Assembly (NCBI RefSeq): GCF_004153445.1
Contig: NZ_SDQC01000002.1
Location: 558,001-622,000 of the forward strand
Source: Allopusillimonas soli
GTDB taxonomy: Bacteria; Pseudomonadota; Gammaproteobacteria; Burkholderiales; Burkholderiaceae_B
Direction: 5' to 3'
Length of the DNA stretch: 64,000 bases
Part shown: piece after piece, positions 26,636-36,054 of the stretch
Position numbering within the stretch: the stretch's first letter is position 1
How the letters are laid out: each line of letters starts with the position of its first letter
The notes under the pieces: model-generated
Database searches by the model: none
What the model saw: only the letters and a program-made list of their open reading frames with translations
What the model was told of the DNA's origin: nothing
Program-made: the position numbers and the translations under genes

Positions 26636-28011
26636 CACGGCTCCCCGAACACTGACAGGGTGTCGGGCCGCCACATGGCCGGTCTGGTGGAGCGTGTCTG
26701 ACCGGATGTGCCGTTGGCGTGCGGATCTGCCAACCGCGCCTGCCAGTATGGCTGAAACAGATTGGGTTTCGCGTGTTCCTTCTTTTTCTGCAACGGCGGC
26801 ACGGCGAAATAGGCTTCCGCCCCGCTGTGCGTGGCAATACGCAAGCCGTCAGGGCCGGGCAAATGCAATGTCACGGCAAAACGCAATGCTGCATCTGGGG
26901 ACGCGGAAGCCAGATCGAAATAATCTGGCAACCCTTTGCCACCCAGGCGCTTGGGCCTGAGCATCGCCCACGAATTGGCCAGCAGATTGCTTCGGCCATT
27001 TAGGATTTGCGAAGGCGCGACACGGCGCGCCCAGCGCCAGAACGCTTCCCTTGAAAAGTCGGCAGGCGGATTGGCCTCATGTGGCCCCGCGAAACGGCCC
27101 GATCGACCAGGTACCAAGCCCCAGCCCATGGGGTACTCGCGGCTGTAGCAGGCGATCCATCGGTTAGATCGCACAGCGTGAAAGGATTGTGTGTCAGCCG
27201 ACACCCAATGGCCATGGCCATCCAGTTGCGTACTTCCCCTGCGACGCAGCTGATTGCGGCGGGAGGGACAACGTGCCGATGCAGGCCAAAAACCGCGCTC
27301 GGTGTAGTCTCTTCGCCCAAGAAAACCATAGAGCGCCTGAGCTTGCTGAGAGAGCCTGCGTATTCCCGATTGCGGTCCGCGTCCGGGCATGCGTCGTAAA
27401 AACCGTGGCCACTGGTCATTCGCGATGTGCAATTGCGCATCGTGCCGGCTGCTCTCCGGGTAATTATGCGCAAGCACTGTCTCTAGAACCGCCATGCGCA
27501 CTTGCGGCACACTATTTACGATTCCAGCCTGAACCTTGGTCAGCAGACCATGAACAGTGTCGTCGTGAAATGCATAAGCGCGTGCTAGCTCGGCATGAGT
27601 ACCCGCCGCCTGTCCGAGTCCGGCAGCCCTTGCTGCCGCCATGTAGGCCTGTGCATGCGACGGGCCGAAAAACATGCCAATAACGTGTGCAGGAGGATTG
27701 CCTATACCTGCCTGCATGGCCTGGGTGCCGCCCAAGGCGGACCACGAAGCCAGCGTTGCCAGGTGAGCCATGGCCATCTGATGCGCAACGTGCGCCCTAT
27801 TGATATAGGCCAGCATATTGAGTGCACGGGCCTGGGCAAGCGCCGCACTGTAGGCCGCCGCATCCAGCGCATGAGTCTGGCGGGATTTGGCGGCCACGAC
27901 TTGGCCAAAACTGAAGTACCGCAACACAATGGCCATGAGAGCGCCCACCAGCAGCATGCCCAGGACCATGGCCTGGCCGTGTTGCGCCATGGTGTCATCA
28001 GGACGCCTCAT
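26635..28011 (-). CDS. TadG-like pilus assembly protein
   Basis: A 458-residue protein whose N-terminus has QHG-QAMV followed by a membrane helix (LGMLLVGALMAIVLRYFSFGQVV) and then AAKSRQTHALDAAAYSAALAQARALNMLAYIN. That is the layout of TadG/TadE proteins, which read through DAAALAAA after the helix. The large C-terminal part contains no von Willebrand domain that I can see, unlike classical TadG. ATGA overlap with the upstream pilin gene. Probably a membrane-anchored minor component exposed to the periplasm. Confidence 0.75.
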   Translation of the reverse strand: MRRPDDTMAQHGQAMVLGMLLVGALMAIVLRYFSFGQVVAAKSRQTHALDAAAYSAALAQARALNMLAYINRAHVAHQMAMAHLATLASWSALGGTQAMQAGIGNPPAHVIGMFFGPSHAQAYMAAARAAGLGQAAGTHAELARAYAFHDDTVHGLLTKVQAGIVNSVPQVRMAVLETVLAHNYPESSRHDAQLHIANDQWPRFLRRMPGRGPQSGIRRLSQQAQALYGFLGRRDYTERGFWPASARCPSRRNQLRRRGSTQLDGHGHWVSADTQSFHAVRSNRWIACYSREYPMGWGLVPGRSGRFAGPHEANPPADFSREAFWRWARRVAPSQILNGRSNLLANSWAMLRPKRLGGKGLPDYFDLASASPDAALRFAVTLHLPGPDGLRIATHSGAEAYFAVPPLQKKKEHAKPNLFQPYWQARLADPHANGTSGQTRSTRPAMWRPDTLSVFGEP

Positions 28012-28274
28012 TGGCCCATGCCCGCGTTACCGGTGAATGATTTGAGTGTACGAGTGCCCGAGGACGTTGCCGCGGTATCGGCCGCGGAGGCTGCATCGCG
28101 GGAAAGCGCACTGCCGTCTTCTCCGGCAAGTTCCTTGGCCATGGCCGCTGTCTGGGTGCGCACAACGCGGCCAAAAGACTGATAGACGGCGATGGCGGCT
28201 ACGGCGACAAGCGCCACCACAATGACGTACTCGGTCATGGCCTGGCCGCGCTGCAAATGCATCTGCTTGAACAC
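28008..28274 (-). CDS. flp: Flp-type (type IVb) pilin candidate
   Basis: An 88-residue protein with GTG start at 28274, preceded by GGGGAG at 7 bases. The leader is short (VFKQMHLQRG). The mature sequence would begin QAMTEY, giving Glu at +5 and Tyr at +6, the Flp motif. The hydrophobic helix VIVVALVAVAAIAVYQSFGRVV and a hydrophilic tail follow. The mature length (about 78) is somewhat above the usual 50-60 of Flp. It is the first gene of the operon, where the major pilin normally sits. No prepilin peptidase (TadV/CpaA) lies in the window, so processing must use an enzyme encoded elsewhere. Confidence 0.78.
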   Translation of the reverse strand: MFKQMHLQRGQAMTEYVIVVALVAVAAIAVYQSFGRVVRTQTAAMAKELAGEDGSALSRDAASAADTAATSSGTRTLKSFTGNAGMGQ

Positions 28275-28363
28275 AATAATCTCCCCTAAACATGGGAGGG
28301 ACAGTGTGCCGACCTCAATCGCCTTCGCCTAGTCGCAAAAACCGAAAGGGACAAAGCTGCGCT

Positions 28364-28386
28364 GGCAGCCGAACCCGTTGGCTGCC
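28364..28386. promoter_or_regulatory. inverted repeat upstream of the Tad operon
   Basis: GGCAGCC and GGCTGCC are separated by 9 bases, about 90 bases upstream of the pilin start, in the 243-base non-coding gap between the Tad operon and the next minus-strand gene. Possibly an operator for the Tad operon. No recognisable promoter hexamers were assigned. Confidence 0.3.
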
Positions 28387-28419
28387 GAACCTATACAGAC
28401 AGCCAAACCCACACGCAAC

Positions 28420-28449
28420 AAGGGCGCGCTTCAGAATAAGCGCGCCCTT
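28420..28449 (-). terminator. strong hairpin after the fumarylacetoacetate hydrolase-family gene
   Basis: AAGGGCGCGCTT and AAGCGCGCCCTT form a perfect 12-base stem with loop CAGAAT, 69 bases downstream of the minus-strand gene at 28518. The U-tract is poor (TTGTTGCG), but the stem is very stable. It separates the heme/ppa run from the Tad operon. Confidence 0.7.
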
Positions 28450-28517
28450 GATCCGTGCGTGTATATGAAGAGACCGCGGCAAACCCCGACCGATGAGCGG
28501 GGCCGCGGGTCAGCCTG

Positions 28518-29219
28518 CTATACGACTTTCACATGCAATTCGCCAAGTCCGTTTATGGTGCCGACCATATGATCGCCTGCCACGACCGGCCCCACGCCTT
28601 CAGGTGTGCCAGTAAAGACAATATCGCCTGCCTTGAGTTCGAACAGCGTAGAGAGATAGGCAATGGATTCCGCCACATTCCAGATCATGTCGGAAAGATC
28701 ACCCTTCTGCTTGCCTTCGCCGTTGACACCCAGCGTGATAGCCCCCTTGTCCAACGCGCCGGTCTTGCTGCGCGGATGCAAGGGACCGACAGGCGCTGAC
28801 TGGTCAAACGCCTTGCCCACTTCCCATGGACGCCCCTGCTTCTTGGCTTCACCCTGGAGGTCGCGGCGTGTCATGTCCAGGCCGATCGCATACCCCCAGA
28901 CACATTCAGCAGCCTGCTCAGGGGTGAGATCGCGTCCGCCCTTGTCCAGGGCGACAACCAATTCCACCTCGTAATGTAAGTTGGACGTGCGCGATGGGTA
29001 AGGCATTTCGCCCGTTTGGCCATCGGCTACATTGATGATGGCGTCCGCCGGCTTGCAGAAGAAGAAAGGATCCTCTCGGCCGGTGAAGCCCATTTCCCGA
29101 GCATGATCGGCGTAGTTACGTCCGACACAGTAGACACGGCGCACGGGAAATACGGCGGAGGAGGCAGCCACGGCGAGCGCCGGCTGAGAAGGGAAGGCGA
29201 CGATGGTTTCCATGCTCAT
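28518..29219 (-). CDS. fumarylacetoacetate hydrolase-family protein
   Basis: A 233-residue protein with the family core [17 protein letters not shown], the metal-binding [11 protein letters not shown] (Glu pair), the [14 protein letters not shown] segment and the C-terminal [13 protein letters not shown]. The best-studied members of this size hydrolyse fumarylpyruvate or act as acylpyruvases; the exact substrate is not readable here. The ATG at 29219 overlaps the ppa stop (ATGA) and has AAGGAG five bases upstream. Confidence 0.9.
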   Translation of the reverse strand: MSMETIVAFPSQPALAVAASSAVFPVRRVYCVGRNYADHAREMGFTGREDPFFFCKPADAIINVADGQTGEMPYPSRTSNLHYEVELVVALDKGGRDLTPEQAAECVWGYAIGLDMTRRDLQGEAKKQGRPWEVGKAFDQSAPVGPLHPRSKTGALDKGAITLGVNGEGKQKGDLSDMIWNVAESIAYLSTLFELKAGDIVFTGTPEGVGPVVAGDHMVGTINGLGELHVKVV

Positions 29220-29752
29220 TTTGCTCCTTCAGCATAGCGCGCAGCACTATCACGTATTTCCTGCAAGGCAGCCTCAGCCCCCTCCCAACCTTGAACTTTG
29301 ACCCACTTGCCTTTCTCGAGATCCTTGTAGTGCTCAAAAAAATGCTGTATGCGCGCCAAGTCTTCCTCGGGAAGATCCTGGGGAGACTTGATATTCCGGT
29401 AAGGCGGATACAGTTTATCCACGGGTACCGCCAGCAGCTTGGCATCGCCGCCAGCCTCGTCTTCCATCTTCAGCACGCCAATTGCACGCGAACGGATTAC
29501 CGTACCTGGCTGGACGGCAAAGGGCGCAAGAACCAGCACATCAACCGGGTCGCCATCATCGGAAATCGTCTGGGGAATATAGCCGTAATTGCAAGGATAG
29601 TGCATGGCGGTCAACATGAAACGATCTACAAAAACCGCACCGCTATCCTTGTCCACCTCGTATTTGACCGGATCCGCGTTCATCGGAATCTCGATGACAA
29701 CATTGAATTCGTCGGGCAATTTTGCGCCGGCTGGTACATTGGTCAAGCTCAT
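29216..29752 (-). CDS. ppa: inorganic pyrophosphatase
   Basis: Start ATG 29752 ([23 protein letters not shown]) gives 178 residues, normal for the bacterial family I enzyme. The longer frame runs into hemY. Motifs are [29 protein letters not shown], and the metal-binding signature [12 protein letters not shown] with its three aspartates. It hydrolyses pyrophosphate and so drives biosynthetic reactions. It lies 34 bases after hemY. Confidence 0.97.
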   Translation of the reverse strand: MSLTNVPAGAKLPDEFNVVIEIPMNADPVKYEVDKDSGAVFVDRFMLTAMHYPCNYGYIPQTISDDGDPVDVLVLAPFAVQPGTVIRSRAIGVLKMEDEAGGDAKLLAVPVDKLYPPYRNIKSPQDLPEEDLARIQHFFEHYKDLEKGKWVKVQGWEGAEAALQEIRDSAARYAEGAK

Positions 29753-29786
29753 GCTTGTGTCTGCCTTATATGGAGTGAAATAAAAA

Positions 29787-31343
29787 TCAGTTTCTGCCGG
29801 AACTACGACCGGCGCGGTCGGGCGCTTCTGAAAGATCGACGCCAGGTATGGGGGCACTATCGAAATACTCATCCAGCCCCGAGTTGTCGGCCGACGTCGC
29901 GACGTTGCCCGATCCCGCTGATGCGGCAGACGGCGAACCCGCATTGCGCGCGTATTCAGACTCAACGGGCGCATCGCGGCCGGGGCGCGCAGGCAAGGGC
30001 TCGTAGTCTTCCTCGACGAAATCCGCCGCGCTGGCCGCCAGCGGCGCTTGTGCATGCTGCTCGACCGCCGGAGTCTGGACGCGGCCCGCATCGACGAGCA
30101 TGGGATCGGCCCGCATATCGGCAGCCGGCAGCGAGCGATCAATGGGCAAGATGGGCAGCGTGCCGACCACGCCCGCAGCAAGCCGCCAGTGTTTCATGGC
30201 ATCGCCAGTGCGGCCCAGGCGGTCGTAGAGGCTACCTAGCAACGCGTGAATGCGCAGATCGCTACGCAGTTTCATGCTGCGCAACAGGTAGTGTTCGCCC
30301 TGCCCCCACAGCTCGCCAGTAAGACATAGCTTACCGAGCGCTGCCAGCAGCGCGGCATCATCTGGATGCGACTTGAGCCAGCCCTCGGCCTTGCTCAGAC
30401 GGCGGGCCACCTGATCCGGTGGACATTGCGCATATGCGCTCAGCAAACGCGGCTCCAGTCTGGCATTGAGCGCCGCCTCGAGTATGCGGCCTGCCTCTTC
30501 GTTGTGGCCAGCAGCTTTCTGCACGGCCGCCCCGGCAAGTGCAATGTCGGGCATGGTGCGTTCATCGGATTTCAGATCGCCCCAAAGCGTCTTGAATTGA
30601 TCGATGCCACCGGCTTCGAGGCGCGCCGCCGCGGATATTTCGATAAGCTGGCGCGCCTCGGATTTCTCAATAGCGTCGCGGCGCGCCAGCAGGCGCGTAA
30701 GCTCGTATATGCGGTCGTGGTTATGCAACTGACGATAGGCACGCAGCAGCAGGCGAGCCGACTGCAAATGGCGCGAGCTGGCGTCCTGCAGAGGCTTTAG
30801 GAGCTCGAGCGCCTGCTGGGGCCGATTCTGATCGAGATACATTTCAGCCGCCACAGTGGCCGTCGCCTCCCGCAGTTTGGGGTTATTGCGGGCATTGGCC
30901 GACGCAAGCGCCAGGGCCTCGTCGCGGCGCGCAAACTCGCCCTGATGATGACAAGCGCGAGCCGATGCCAAGCCGGCAAGCACCTTGCGGCTGCTTGAAC
31001 GGGTGCGGCCCAACAGTTTGGTGAGGTCTTTGTCCGCATCGGTGTAGCGGCCTTCCAGTACCTTGATCCATCCGCTCTCGAGCAGGTCGTGGTCGCGCTT
31101 CTCGGCGCGCAGCGCACGCCACGAACGAAAGCGTTCAGGCCCGCCGCCTATCCATGCAAGGATCCGCAGCAATACGTACAGAATGACGAAGGACGCAACG
31201 AGGAGCAATACAGCAAGCGTCAGGGACAGCTCTATGCGCCAAGGCTGCGCGATGATGAGCACATTGCCGCTGTGTTCGCGCAGCACCAGGGCCAGCGCAA
31301 CGGCGGCGATGAAGACAACGATGGTCCAGAACCAGGCTTTCAT
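29787..31343 (-). CDS. hemY: HemY-like tetratricopeptide inner-membrane protein
   Basis: A 518-residue protein with two N-terminal membrane helices ([21 protein letters not shown] and [19 protein letters not shown]), then a TPR-rich helical region ([43 protein letters not shown]) and a low-complexity acidic tail of about 110 residues. This is the HemY of proteobacterial hemCDXY operons, not the protoporphyrinogen oxidase that carries the same name in Bacillus. Its role is thought to be accessory to tetrapyrrole synthesis. It follows hemX by 3 bases. Confidence 0.92.
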   Translation of the reverse strand: MKAWFWTIVVFIAAVALALVLREHSGNVLIIAQPWRIELSLTLAVLLLVASFVILYVLLRILAWIGGGPERFRSWRALRAEKRDHDLLESGWIKVLEGRYTDADKDLTKLLGRTRSSSRKVLAGLASARACHHQGEFARRDEALALASANARNNPKLREATATVAAEMYLDQNRPQQALELLKPLQDASSRHLQSARLLLRAYRQLHNHDRIYELTRLLARRDAIEKSEARQLIEISAAARLEAGGIDQFKTLWGDLKSDERTMPDIALAGAAVQKAAGHNEEAGRILEAALNARLEPRLLSAYAQCPPDQVARRLSKAEGWLKSHPDDAALLAALGKLCLTGELWGQGEHYLLRSMKLRSDLRIHALLGSLYDRLGRTGDAMKHWRLAAGVVGTLPILPIDRSLPAADMRADPMLVDAGRVQTPAVEQHAQAPLAASAADFVEEDYEPLPARPGRDAPVESEYARNAGSPSAASAGSGNVATSADNSGLDEYFDSAPIPGVDLSEAPDRAGRSSGRN

Positions 31344-31346
31344 GGG

Positions 31347-32948
31347 CTATCCTTGCTGCATCATGACAGGTAGGCTGGCGCCGACTAGGCGGCCAGCCCC
31401 CGTCCCATCGGAATGCGCGCCATCCGCATTCGTCTGCGGTGCCTTTTCAGAGGCGCGCTCTTGTCCGGACGGCACCGGACCGGCGCCTGCCTGCCCCCCT
31501 TCCGCGGGCTCGCCCTCGGGCGACGTGTCCGTCGAAGATGCATCCTGTGCGTCGTCGCCGTGCGTATCATCCTGCCCCGTCGACGATGACTCATCGGGCG
31601 CCGGCGGAGGTGCCTGGTCCCTCTGCACATCGTTAGCATCCCCTTGCTCCTCGCTGGCTTTTTCGGCACGCAAGGCGGCCAGCGCTTGCAGGCTGTTGTC
31701 CACCGTTGGCAAAGGCGTGTCGATGGCGGTATCCGCAAACTGTCGGGCAAGCTTCAAGGCCTGCCGCGTCTGGCCGGAGTTGCCGTCGTAGCGCTTTTCG
31801 ATGGCTTGTACAAGGGCATCGGTTTCCGAATCCCAGATGCCAGGCTGATGCATCATCAGGGCCAGTTGCGCTGTCATGACGCGCAGACGCAGGTTCTCGC
31901 GAAATCGCGTTGCCTGGTCGGGAGACATGAGCAGCGCGGCGGCATCGTCGACCTTGCGAACCGTGATGAACTGGCCAAGATCCTGGCCCAGCGCCTGCCA
32001 GGCATCCGAAGCCCAAGCACCGGCCACATGCAGGGAACGTTGCCACCAGGGTGCATCGGCATCAGGGTTGGGGTCGCTTGCATAGTCCGTCGGCGCATTC
32101 GCCGCAGGTTCACGCGCACCTTCGACTGGCTTGGGCGCTGCGTCGTCAGGCACCAGCAAAGGTGCCTGGCTGACGAGGTTGCCCAGTTCGTCGAGCCGTT
32201 GAGACAGCATGGCGACGTCGATGGTCGAGGCGGCCCGCAGGCGATCGAGATCGCCATTGATAGTTTGCTGCAAAGAAGCCAGATCCGGACGGTTGGCACG
32301 CGCCAACTGCGCCTGCGCGGTTTCCAGGGAAATAATGGCGTTGGCGACATTGCCGCCCAATTGCAGCTGCTGTTGAGCGATCGTGAGCAGGTGATCGATA
32401 TCGTTGAGCAGTACCAGCTCGGAACCGCTGTCCGTGAGCATCTGAAAAGCCTGCTGCAGATCCTGCTGCTGTTCATGCGCATCGCGCAGCGCCATTTGCA
32501 GCTGCGCAATTTCGGCCGATTGCCTTTGAGCCAGCGCGAGGGCTTCCTGCGCCTTGCCTGCAGCGCGCTCCGCCGTGCTGGCGCTGTTATTCGCCTGGCT
32601 CTGCAAGCCTGTCGCCACCGTCGCAAACTGCCGTTGCTGATGCCAGAGCGCAGCCGCCAGAACCACGACAATAAACAACAGCACCAGTGCAATCACTGGC
32701 AGCTTGCCGCGGGGCTTGCGTGCGCCTTCACCCCCTGCTTTTGCGGTTGCAGCCGTGGGCGCTGGCTTGGCCGTGCTGCCAGCCGAAGCGGGCGACGCGG
32801 CACCGCTGCCGGCGGGCGTATTCTTGGCCGAAGGCGTGGCGCCGCTTTCTTTCGCTGGCGGCGTGGAGGCAACCGGAACTTCGGGCCGGGCCGAATCCGG
32901 GGCGCTGTTCGCCGTGGAGGCGTGCTTGGGCTCGTTTTTATCAGTCAT
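31347..32948 (-). CDS. hemX: HemX-like membrane protein
   Basis: A 533-residue protein. A Pro/Ala/Ser/Thr-rich N-terminal stretch (residues 1-80) precedes one membrane helix (LPVIALVLLFIVVVLAAALW). A long coiled-coil of heptad-like A/Q/E repeats (about 105-170) and the HemX domain (LLNDIDHLLTIAQQQLQLGGNVANAI) follow, and the tail is acidic and low-complexity. It has no S-adenosylmethionine methyltransferase motifs, although the family is often labelled uroporphyrinogen-III methyltransferase. It sits between hemD and hemY. Confidence 0.92.
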   Translation of the reverse strand: MTDKNEPKHASTANSAPDSARPEVPVASTPPAKESGATPSAKNTPAGSGAASPASAGSTAKPAPTAATAKAGGEGARKPRGKLPVIALVLLFIVVVLAAALWHQQRQFATVATGLQSQANNSASTAERAAGKAQEALALAQRQSAEIAQLQMALRDAHEQQQDLQQAFQMLTDSGSELVLLNDIDHLLTIAQQQLQLGGNVANAIISLETAQAQLARANRPDLASLQQTINGDLDRLRAASTIDVAMLSQRLDELGNLVSQAPLLVPDDAAPKPVEGAREPAANAPTDYASDPNPDADAPWWQRSLHVAGAWASDAWQALGQDLGQFITVRKVDDAAALLMSPDQATRFRENLRLRVMTAQLALMMHQPGIWDSETDALVQAIEKRYDGNSGQTRQALKLARQFADTAIDTPLPTVDNSLQALAALRAEKASEEQGDANDVQRDQAPPPAPDESSSTGQDDTHGDDAQDASSTDTSPEGEPAEGGQAGAGPVPSGQERASEKAPQTNADGAHSDGTGAGRLVGASLPVMMQQG

Positions 32949-32963
32949 GGCGCGATTGTAATC

Positions 32964-33848
32964 CTAGGAGCTTGCTTGACATGATGCCATCTCGAGGATT
33001 GACTCGAAAAGGGCATCATCGCCGGGTTGACTTATTTTTACCATTGGTAAGGCCGCCTTGCCAGAAGGTGGCAACCGTGATTGAAGATAATCTGCAATGC
33101 GCTCATGCACAACTACAAAGCGCGCGCTGGCCCACAGTCCATCGAGAGCAAGCCTGCGCCCGTTTGCCAGCGCAGCATCCACTCCTTCGCGACTGGTCAG
33201 CAGAACCACGCAAGGCTGCGGCGCGCTCATGGCCTGGTGCAGCATTACGCCCTCTTCGGCCGACCAGCGCGCGGCTTCGCGCCGATACAATGCCAGCTTG
33301 TCCACGCTGGCACCGGCCTGCTCCAGCCTGTCCGCCAGCCACTCTCGACCCGATTCGCCGCGGACAATCAAGACACGGCGTATCCGGTCCATGCGAGGCA
33401 AAAGCTGTTGCCAGAGATGTTCGGAATCCGCACTCTGGTCTGCGGCGGGATGGATGATGGCGGAGCCAGGTACCACGGCGCTATCGTACAGTATTCGGGC
33501 GCTCGCCTGCCCGACTGTGGCTGCCAGCGTATCTGGCGGCCATGCCGCGCGCGCTGGCGATGCCGTGGCGGAGGCCTGCCGGGAGGTCGCCTGCGCATCG
33601 GTGCGCGGATAGTCGAGCCCGAGCTGCCACTGCAAATAGCGCCGGCAAGCATAGCCGCTGACCAGGACGACGAGGTCATAGCGTACGGGTGCATACTGCG
33701 AAGCGGGGCCCGCTTCGCAGTCTACCAGTTTGAGCGCGGGCAATTCGAGCACACTCATGCCTGCCTGCCGCAAGCGCTGCGCCAAGACGGCATTCTTGTC
33801 CTTTGGACGCGTCAAGACAACGAAAGGGTAAACGCCAGGGGCCTGCAC
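32964..33848 (-). CDS. hemD: uroporphyrinogen-III synthase
   Basis: A 294-residue protein with the two-domain HemD fold: VVLTRPKDKNAVLAQRLRQAGMSVLELPALKLV at the N-terminus and RRVLIVRGESGREWLADRLEQAGASVDKLALYRRE in the second half. HemD sequences diverge strongly, so position after hemC and before hemX is the main support. A stretch of about 35 residues between the domains (ATSRQASATASPARA) is poorly conserved. It closes the linear tetrapyrrole with inversion of ring D. Confidence 0.9.
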   Translation of the reverse strand: MQAPGVYPFVVLTRPKDKNAVLAQRLRQAGMSVLELPALKLVDCEAGPASQYAPVRYDLVVLVSGYACRRYLQWQLGLDYPRTDAQATSRQASATASPARAAWPPDTLAATVGQASARILYDSAVVPGSAIIHPAADQSADSEHLWQQLLPRMDRIRRVLIVRGESGREWLADRLEQAGASVDKLALYRREAARWSAEEGVMLHQAMSAPQPCVVLLTSREGVDAALANGRRLALDGLWASARFVVVHERIADYLQSRLPPSGKAALPMVKISQPGDDALFESILEMASCQASS

Positions 33849-33862
33849 CCGCCAACCGCCCG

Positions 33863-34843
33863 TCAGAATGCGGATCGCGCACCGGGCGCGGTGTCGGAGG
33901 ACATATCGGACACATCCACCAGCCGTGTCAGGATGGCGCCGGCGCCCTGCTCGAGCAGTGATTGCGCGGCCTGTTCACCTACAGCCTGGGCCCGCTCCGC
34001 CTCGCCGCTGGCCTGGGCATGCAGCATCCTGGAGCCATCAGGCTCGGCGACACGCGCCCGAATGGAAACGATGCCGCCCTCTAGTTCGGCATACGCGGCG
34101 AGTGGTACTTGGCATGAACCGCCCAGCACGCGCGATACGGCACGTTCGGCGTGGGCGCATGCTGTGGCAGCCGGGTCTGCCAGCACTGCAAGCTGCCGCG
34201 CCAGATCGCCGCGGCTAGCCAATATTTCTATGCCCAGGGCGCCCTGCCCGGCTGCGGGCAGGCTTTCGTCGGGCGACAGATAGGCGCGGATGCGGTCCTG
34301 CAGTCCCAGGCGACGCAGTCCTGCCGCAGCAAGAATGATGGCCGCGTAATCGCCCCGGTCGAGCTTTCCAAGCCGGGTGTCCAGATTGCCGCGCAGGGGC
34401 TTGACGACGAGCGACGGATGGCGCGCCCTGATCTGTGCCTCGCGGCGCAGGCTGGACGTGCCGACGACAGCGCCATCAGGCAGGTCGTGCAGACTGCCGT
34501 AGTCATTGGACACGAAGGCATCACGCGGATCATCGCGCTTCAGGATGACGGGCAGCGCAAAAGATGGCGCCAGCTCCATGGGCACATCCTTGAGCGAGTG
34601 AACAGCCAGATCGGCACGCCCGTCCAGCAGCGCATTTTCAAGCTCTTTGACGAAAAGCCCCTTGCCGCCGACCTTGGACAGGCTGCGATCGAGAATCTGG
34701 TCGCCACGGGTTGTCAGCGTGAGCAGACTGATGTCGCAGGATGGATAATGGGCACGCAGCGCGTCGCGCACGTGCTCAGCCTGCCAGAGCGCCAGACGAC
34801 TGGCACGGGTAGCGATGACCAAGCGTTTTGGCACTTCGGTCAT
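33863..34843 (-). CDS. hemC: hydroxymethylbilane synthase (porphobilinogen deaminase)
   Basis: Start ATG 34843 ([25 protein letters not shown]), 326 residues. An upstream ATG at 34882 would overlap the small ORF ahead. Motifs include [54 protein letters not shown] and [12 protein letters not shown] with the cysteine that holds the dipyrromethane cofactor. First gene of hemCDXY. It starts 4 bases after the stop of a 41-residue ORF. Confidence 0.97.
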   Translation of the reverse strand: MTEVPKRLVIATRASRLALWQAEHVRDALRAHYPSCDISLLTLTTRGDQILDRSLSKVGGKGLFVKELENALLDGRADLAVHSLKDVPMELAPSFALPVILKRDDPRDAFVSNDYGSLHDLPDGAVVGTSSLRREAQIRARHPSLVVKPLRGNLDTRLGKLDRGDYAAIILAAAGLRRLGLQDRIRAYLSPDESLPAAGQGALGIEILASRGDLARQLAVLADPAATACAHAERAVSRVLGGSCQVPLAAYAELEGGIVSIRARVAEPDGSRMLHAQASGEAERAQAVGEQAAQSLLEQGAGAILTRLVDVSDMSSDTAPGARSAF

Positions 34844-34847
34844 GGGT

Positions 34848-34973
34848 TCAGACAAAATAATTGACAATGACGGCGGCAACAATGCCGATGACCGCCAGTA
34901 TGCCCAGCCCCTGGAGCAGGGACAGCCCGGATTCGTAGGGCTTCTTGCCGGCGGACGATTTGAAGAGACTCAT
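34848..34973 (-). CDS. 41-residue single-helix membrane protein upstream of hemC
   Basis: Not recognised. ATG 34973 opens a 42-codon frame ([16 protein letters not shown], then a hydrophobic helix reading [19 protein letters not shown] at the end) that closes four bases before the hemC start. The N-terminus is basic and hydrophilic, giving an Nin-Cout orientation prediction. It is not an overlapping shadow of any longer gene. A GGGGAAAAT stretch precedes the ATG as a moderate ribosome-binding site. Tight spacing suggests translational coupling to hemC. Real coding status is inferred from helix quality and spacing. Confidence 0.6.
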   Translation of the reverse strand: MSLFKSSAGKKPYESGLSLLQGLGILAVIGIVAAVIVNYFV

Positions 34974-35108
34974 GCGGATTTTCCCCTAAGGGACCAGACC
35001 ATACAAACACCGTATTGTAGTGCAGGAGAAGGCTGAAGGGTGCACGGCAGCTTCGACGTGCAAATCCCACCCGCACCCGTCTCTGGGGCGGCACCCACCG
35101 GGACCAGA

Positions 35109-35124
35109 GGCGGATGATACCGCC
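35109..35124 (-). terminator. weak hairpin after the TerC-family gene
   Basis: GGCGG-ATGATA-CCGCC forms a short stem 21 bases downstream of the minus-strand stop. There is no U-tract, so this is a low-confidence 3' end. Confidence 0.3.
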
Positions 35125-35145
35125 CCTTGGCCGTCGGAGTGCGCG

Positions 35146-35850
35146 TCAGGCGTTGGCGGTCCGGGCCCGGGTTCGCGCGAGCTTGCCGGCTGCAAGCACG
35201 ATCAATGCACCTATGACGCCCACCGCGATCGCCAAATGATGCACACTGGTGTGGAAAGACTGCGACATCGCCGCGACCGTATCCACCAGCGCCGGATCGC
35301 TCACCAGCATTTCTCCCGCGATATAGCCAAGCAGCGCCCCACCCAGCCACACAATGATAGGCAGGCGCTCAATGACCTTGAGCAGCAGCGTGCTGCCGAA
35401 GATAACCAACGGAATGCTGATGGCAAGACCGAAGATAAGTAGCACAAGATTGCCGTGCGCGGCGGCCGCCACGGCCACGACGTTGTCCAGGCTCATGACC
35501 AGATCGGCGAGCAATATGGTGCGTATGGCGCTCCAGAGGCTGTTGTATTCCTTCGCCGGACCGTCGTCCTCTTTCTCGGGCAGCAGCAGGCTGATGCCGA
35601 TATACAGCAGGAGCAGGCCGCCGATAAGCTTGAGCCACGGTAGAAGCAGCAGCTTGGCCGCAACAATCGTAAGGATGATGCGCAGCACAATGGCGCCAGT
35701 GGAGCCCAGCGCAATCGCGGTGCGCTGCTGCTTGGCTGGCAGCGTACGCGCAGCCAGCGCGATGACGACGGCATTGTCGCCGGATAGCAATATATTGACC
35801 CAGATGATTTCCAGCAGAGCCAACCAAAAATGTGTCGTACCGACATCCAT
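35146..35850 (-). CDS. TerC/YjbE-family integral membrane protein
   Basis: A 234-residue protein with seven hydrophobic segments and the family's acidic transmembrane motifs: WVNILLSGDNAVVIALAAR in helix 1 and ADLVMSLDNVVAVAAAAHGN in the middle. These conserved Asp residues are characteristic of TerC proteins, several of which export manganese or supply metal to exported proteins. The substrate here is not readable. It stands alone after the sucCD terminator. No yybP-ykoY riboswitch core was found upstream. Confidence 0.9.
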   Translation of the reverse strand: MDVGTTHFWLALLEIIWVNILLSGDNAVVIALAARTLPAKQQRTAIALGSTGAIVLRIILTIVAAKLLLLPWLKLIGGLLLLYIGISLLLPEKEDDGPAKEYNSLWSAIRTILLADLVMSLDNVVAVAAAAHGNLVLLIFGLAISIPLVIFGSTLLLKVIERLPIIVWLGGALLGYIAGEMLVSDPALVDTVAAMSQSFHTSVHHLAIAVGVIGALIVLAAGKLARTRARTANA

Positions 35851-35940
35851 GTTTCATGTCCCGTATGAAGATCCCCCTTCATGACAGACAAGCAAAGAGC
35901 GCGACGACGCTGCATCCCCGCAGCGCCAAAAAACGAACGA

Positions 35941-35979
35941 GGGCCATGCCCGGCTGCCCGCACAGCCTGCACATGGCCC
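35941..35979 (-). terminator. terminator of sucCD
   Basis: On the minus strand GGGCCATG and CATGGCCC form an 8-base stem around a loop that itself pairs (GGCTG/CAGCC). CGTTCG and then a run of six U follow (plus-strand A's at about 35,928-35,933). It lies 76 bases after the sucD stop and before the TerC gene. Confidence 0.7.
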
Positions 35980-36054
35980 CTTGCTCGAACCGTCCCAGCA
36001 TCAACGCCTGTTTAGCGTCTTGTGCTGTTCACAGCCCGCGGTGCTAGCCGGTTG

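Noticed and set aside
31347-32948. Uroporphyrinogen-III methyltransferase activity for hemX
   Set aside because: No S-adenosylmethionine-binding motifs; the product is a membrane-anchored coiled-coil protein.
31644-32984. 446-codon open frame opposite hemX
   Set aside because: Antisense shadow of a low-complexity hemX; no recognisable protein features.
35851-36054. Possible yybP-ykoY manganese riboswitch before the TerC gene
   Set aside because: The conserved core of that riboswitch could not be found; the main structure is the sucCD terminator.
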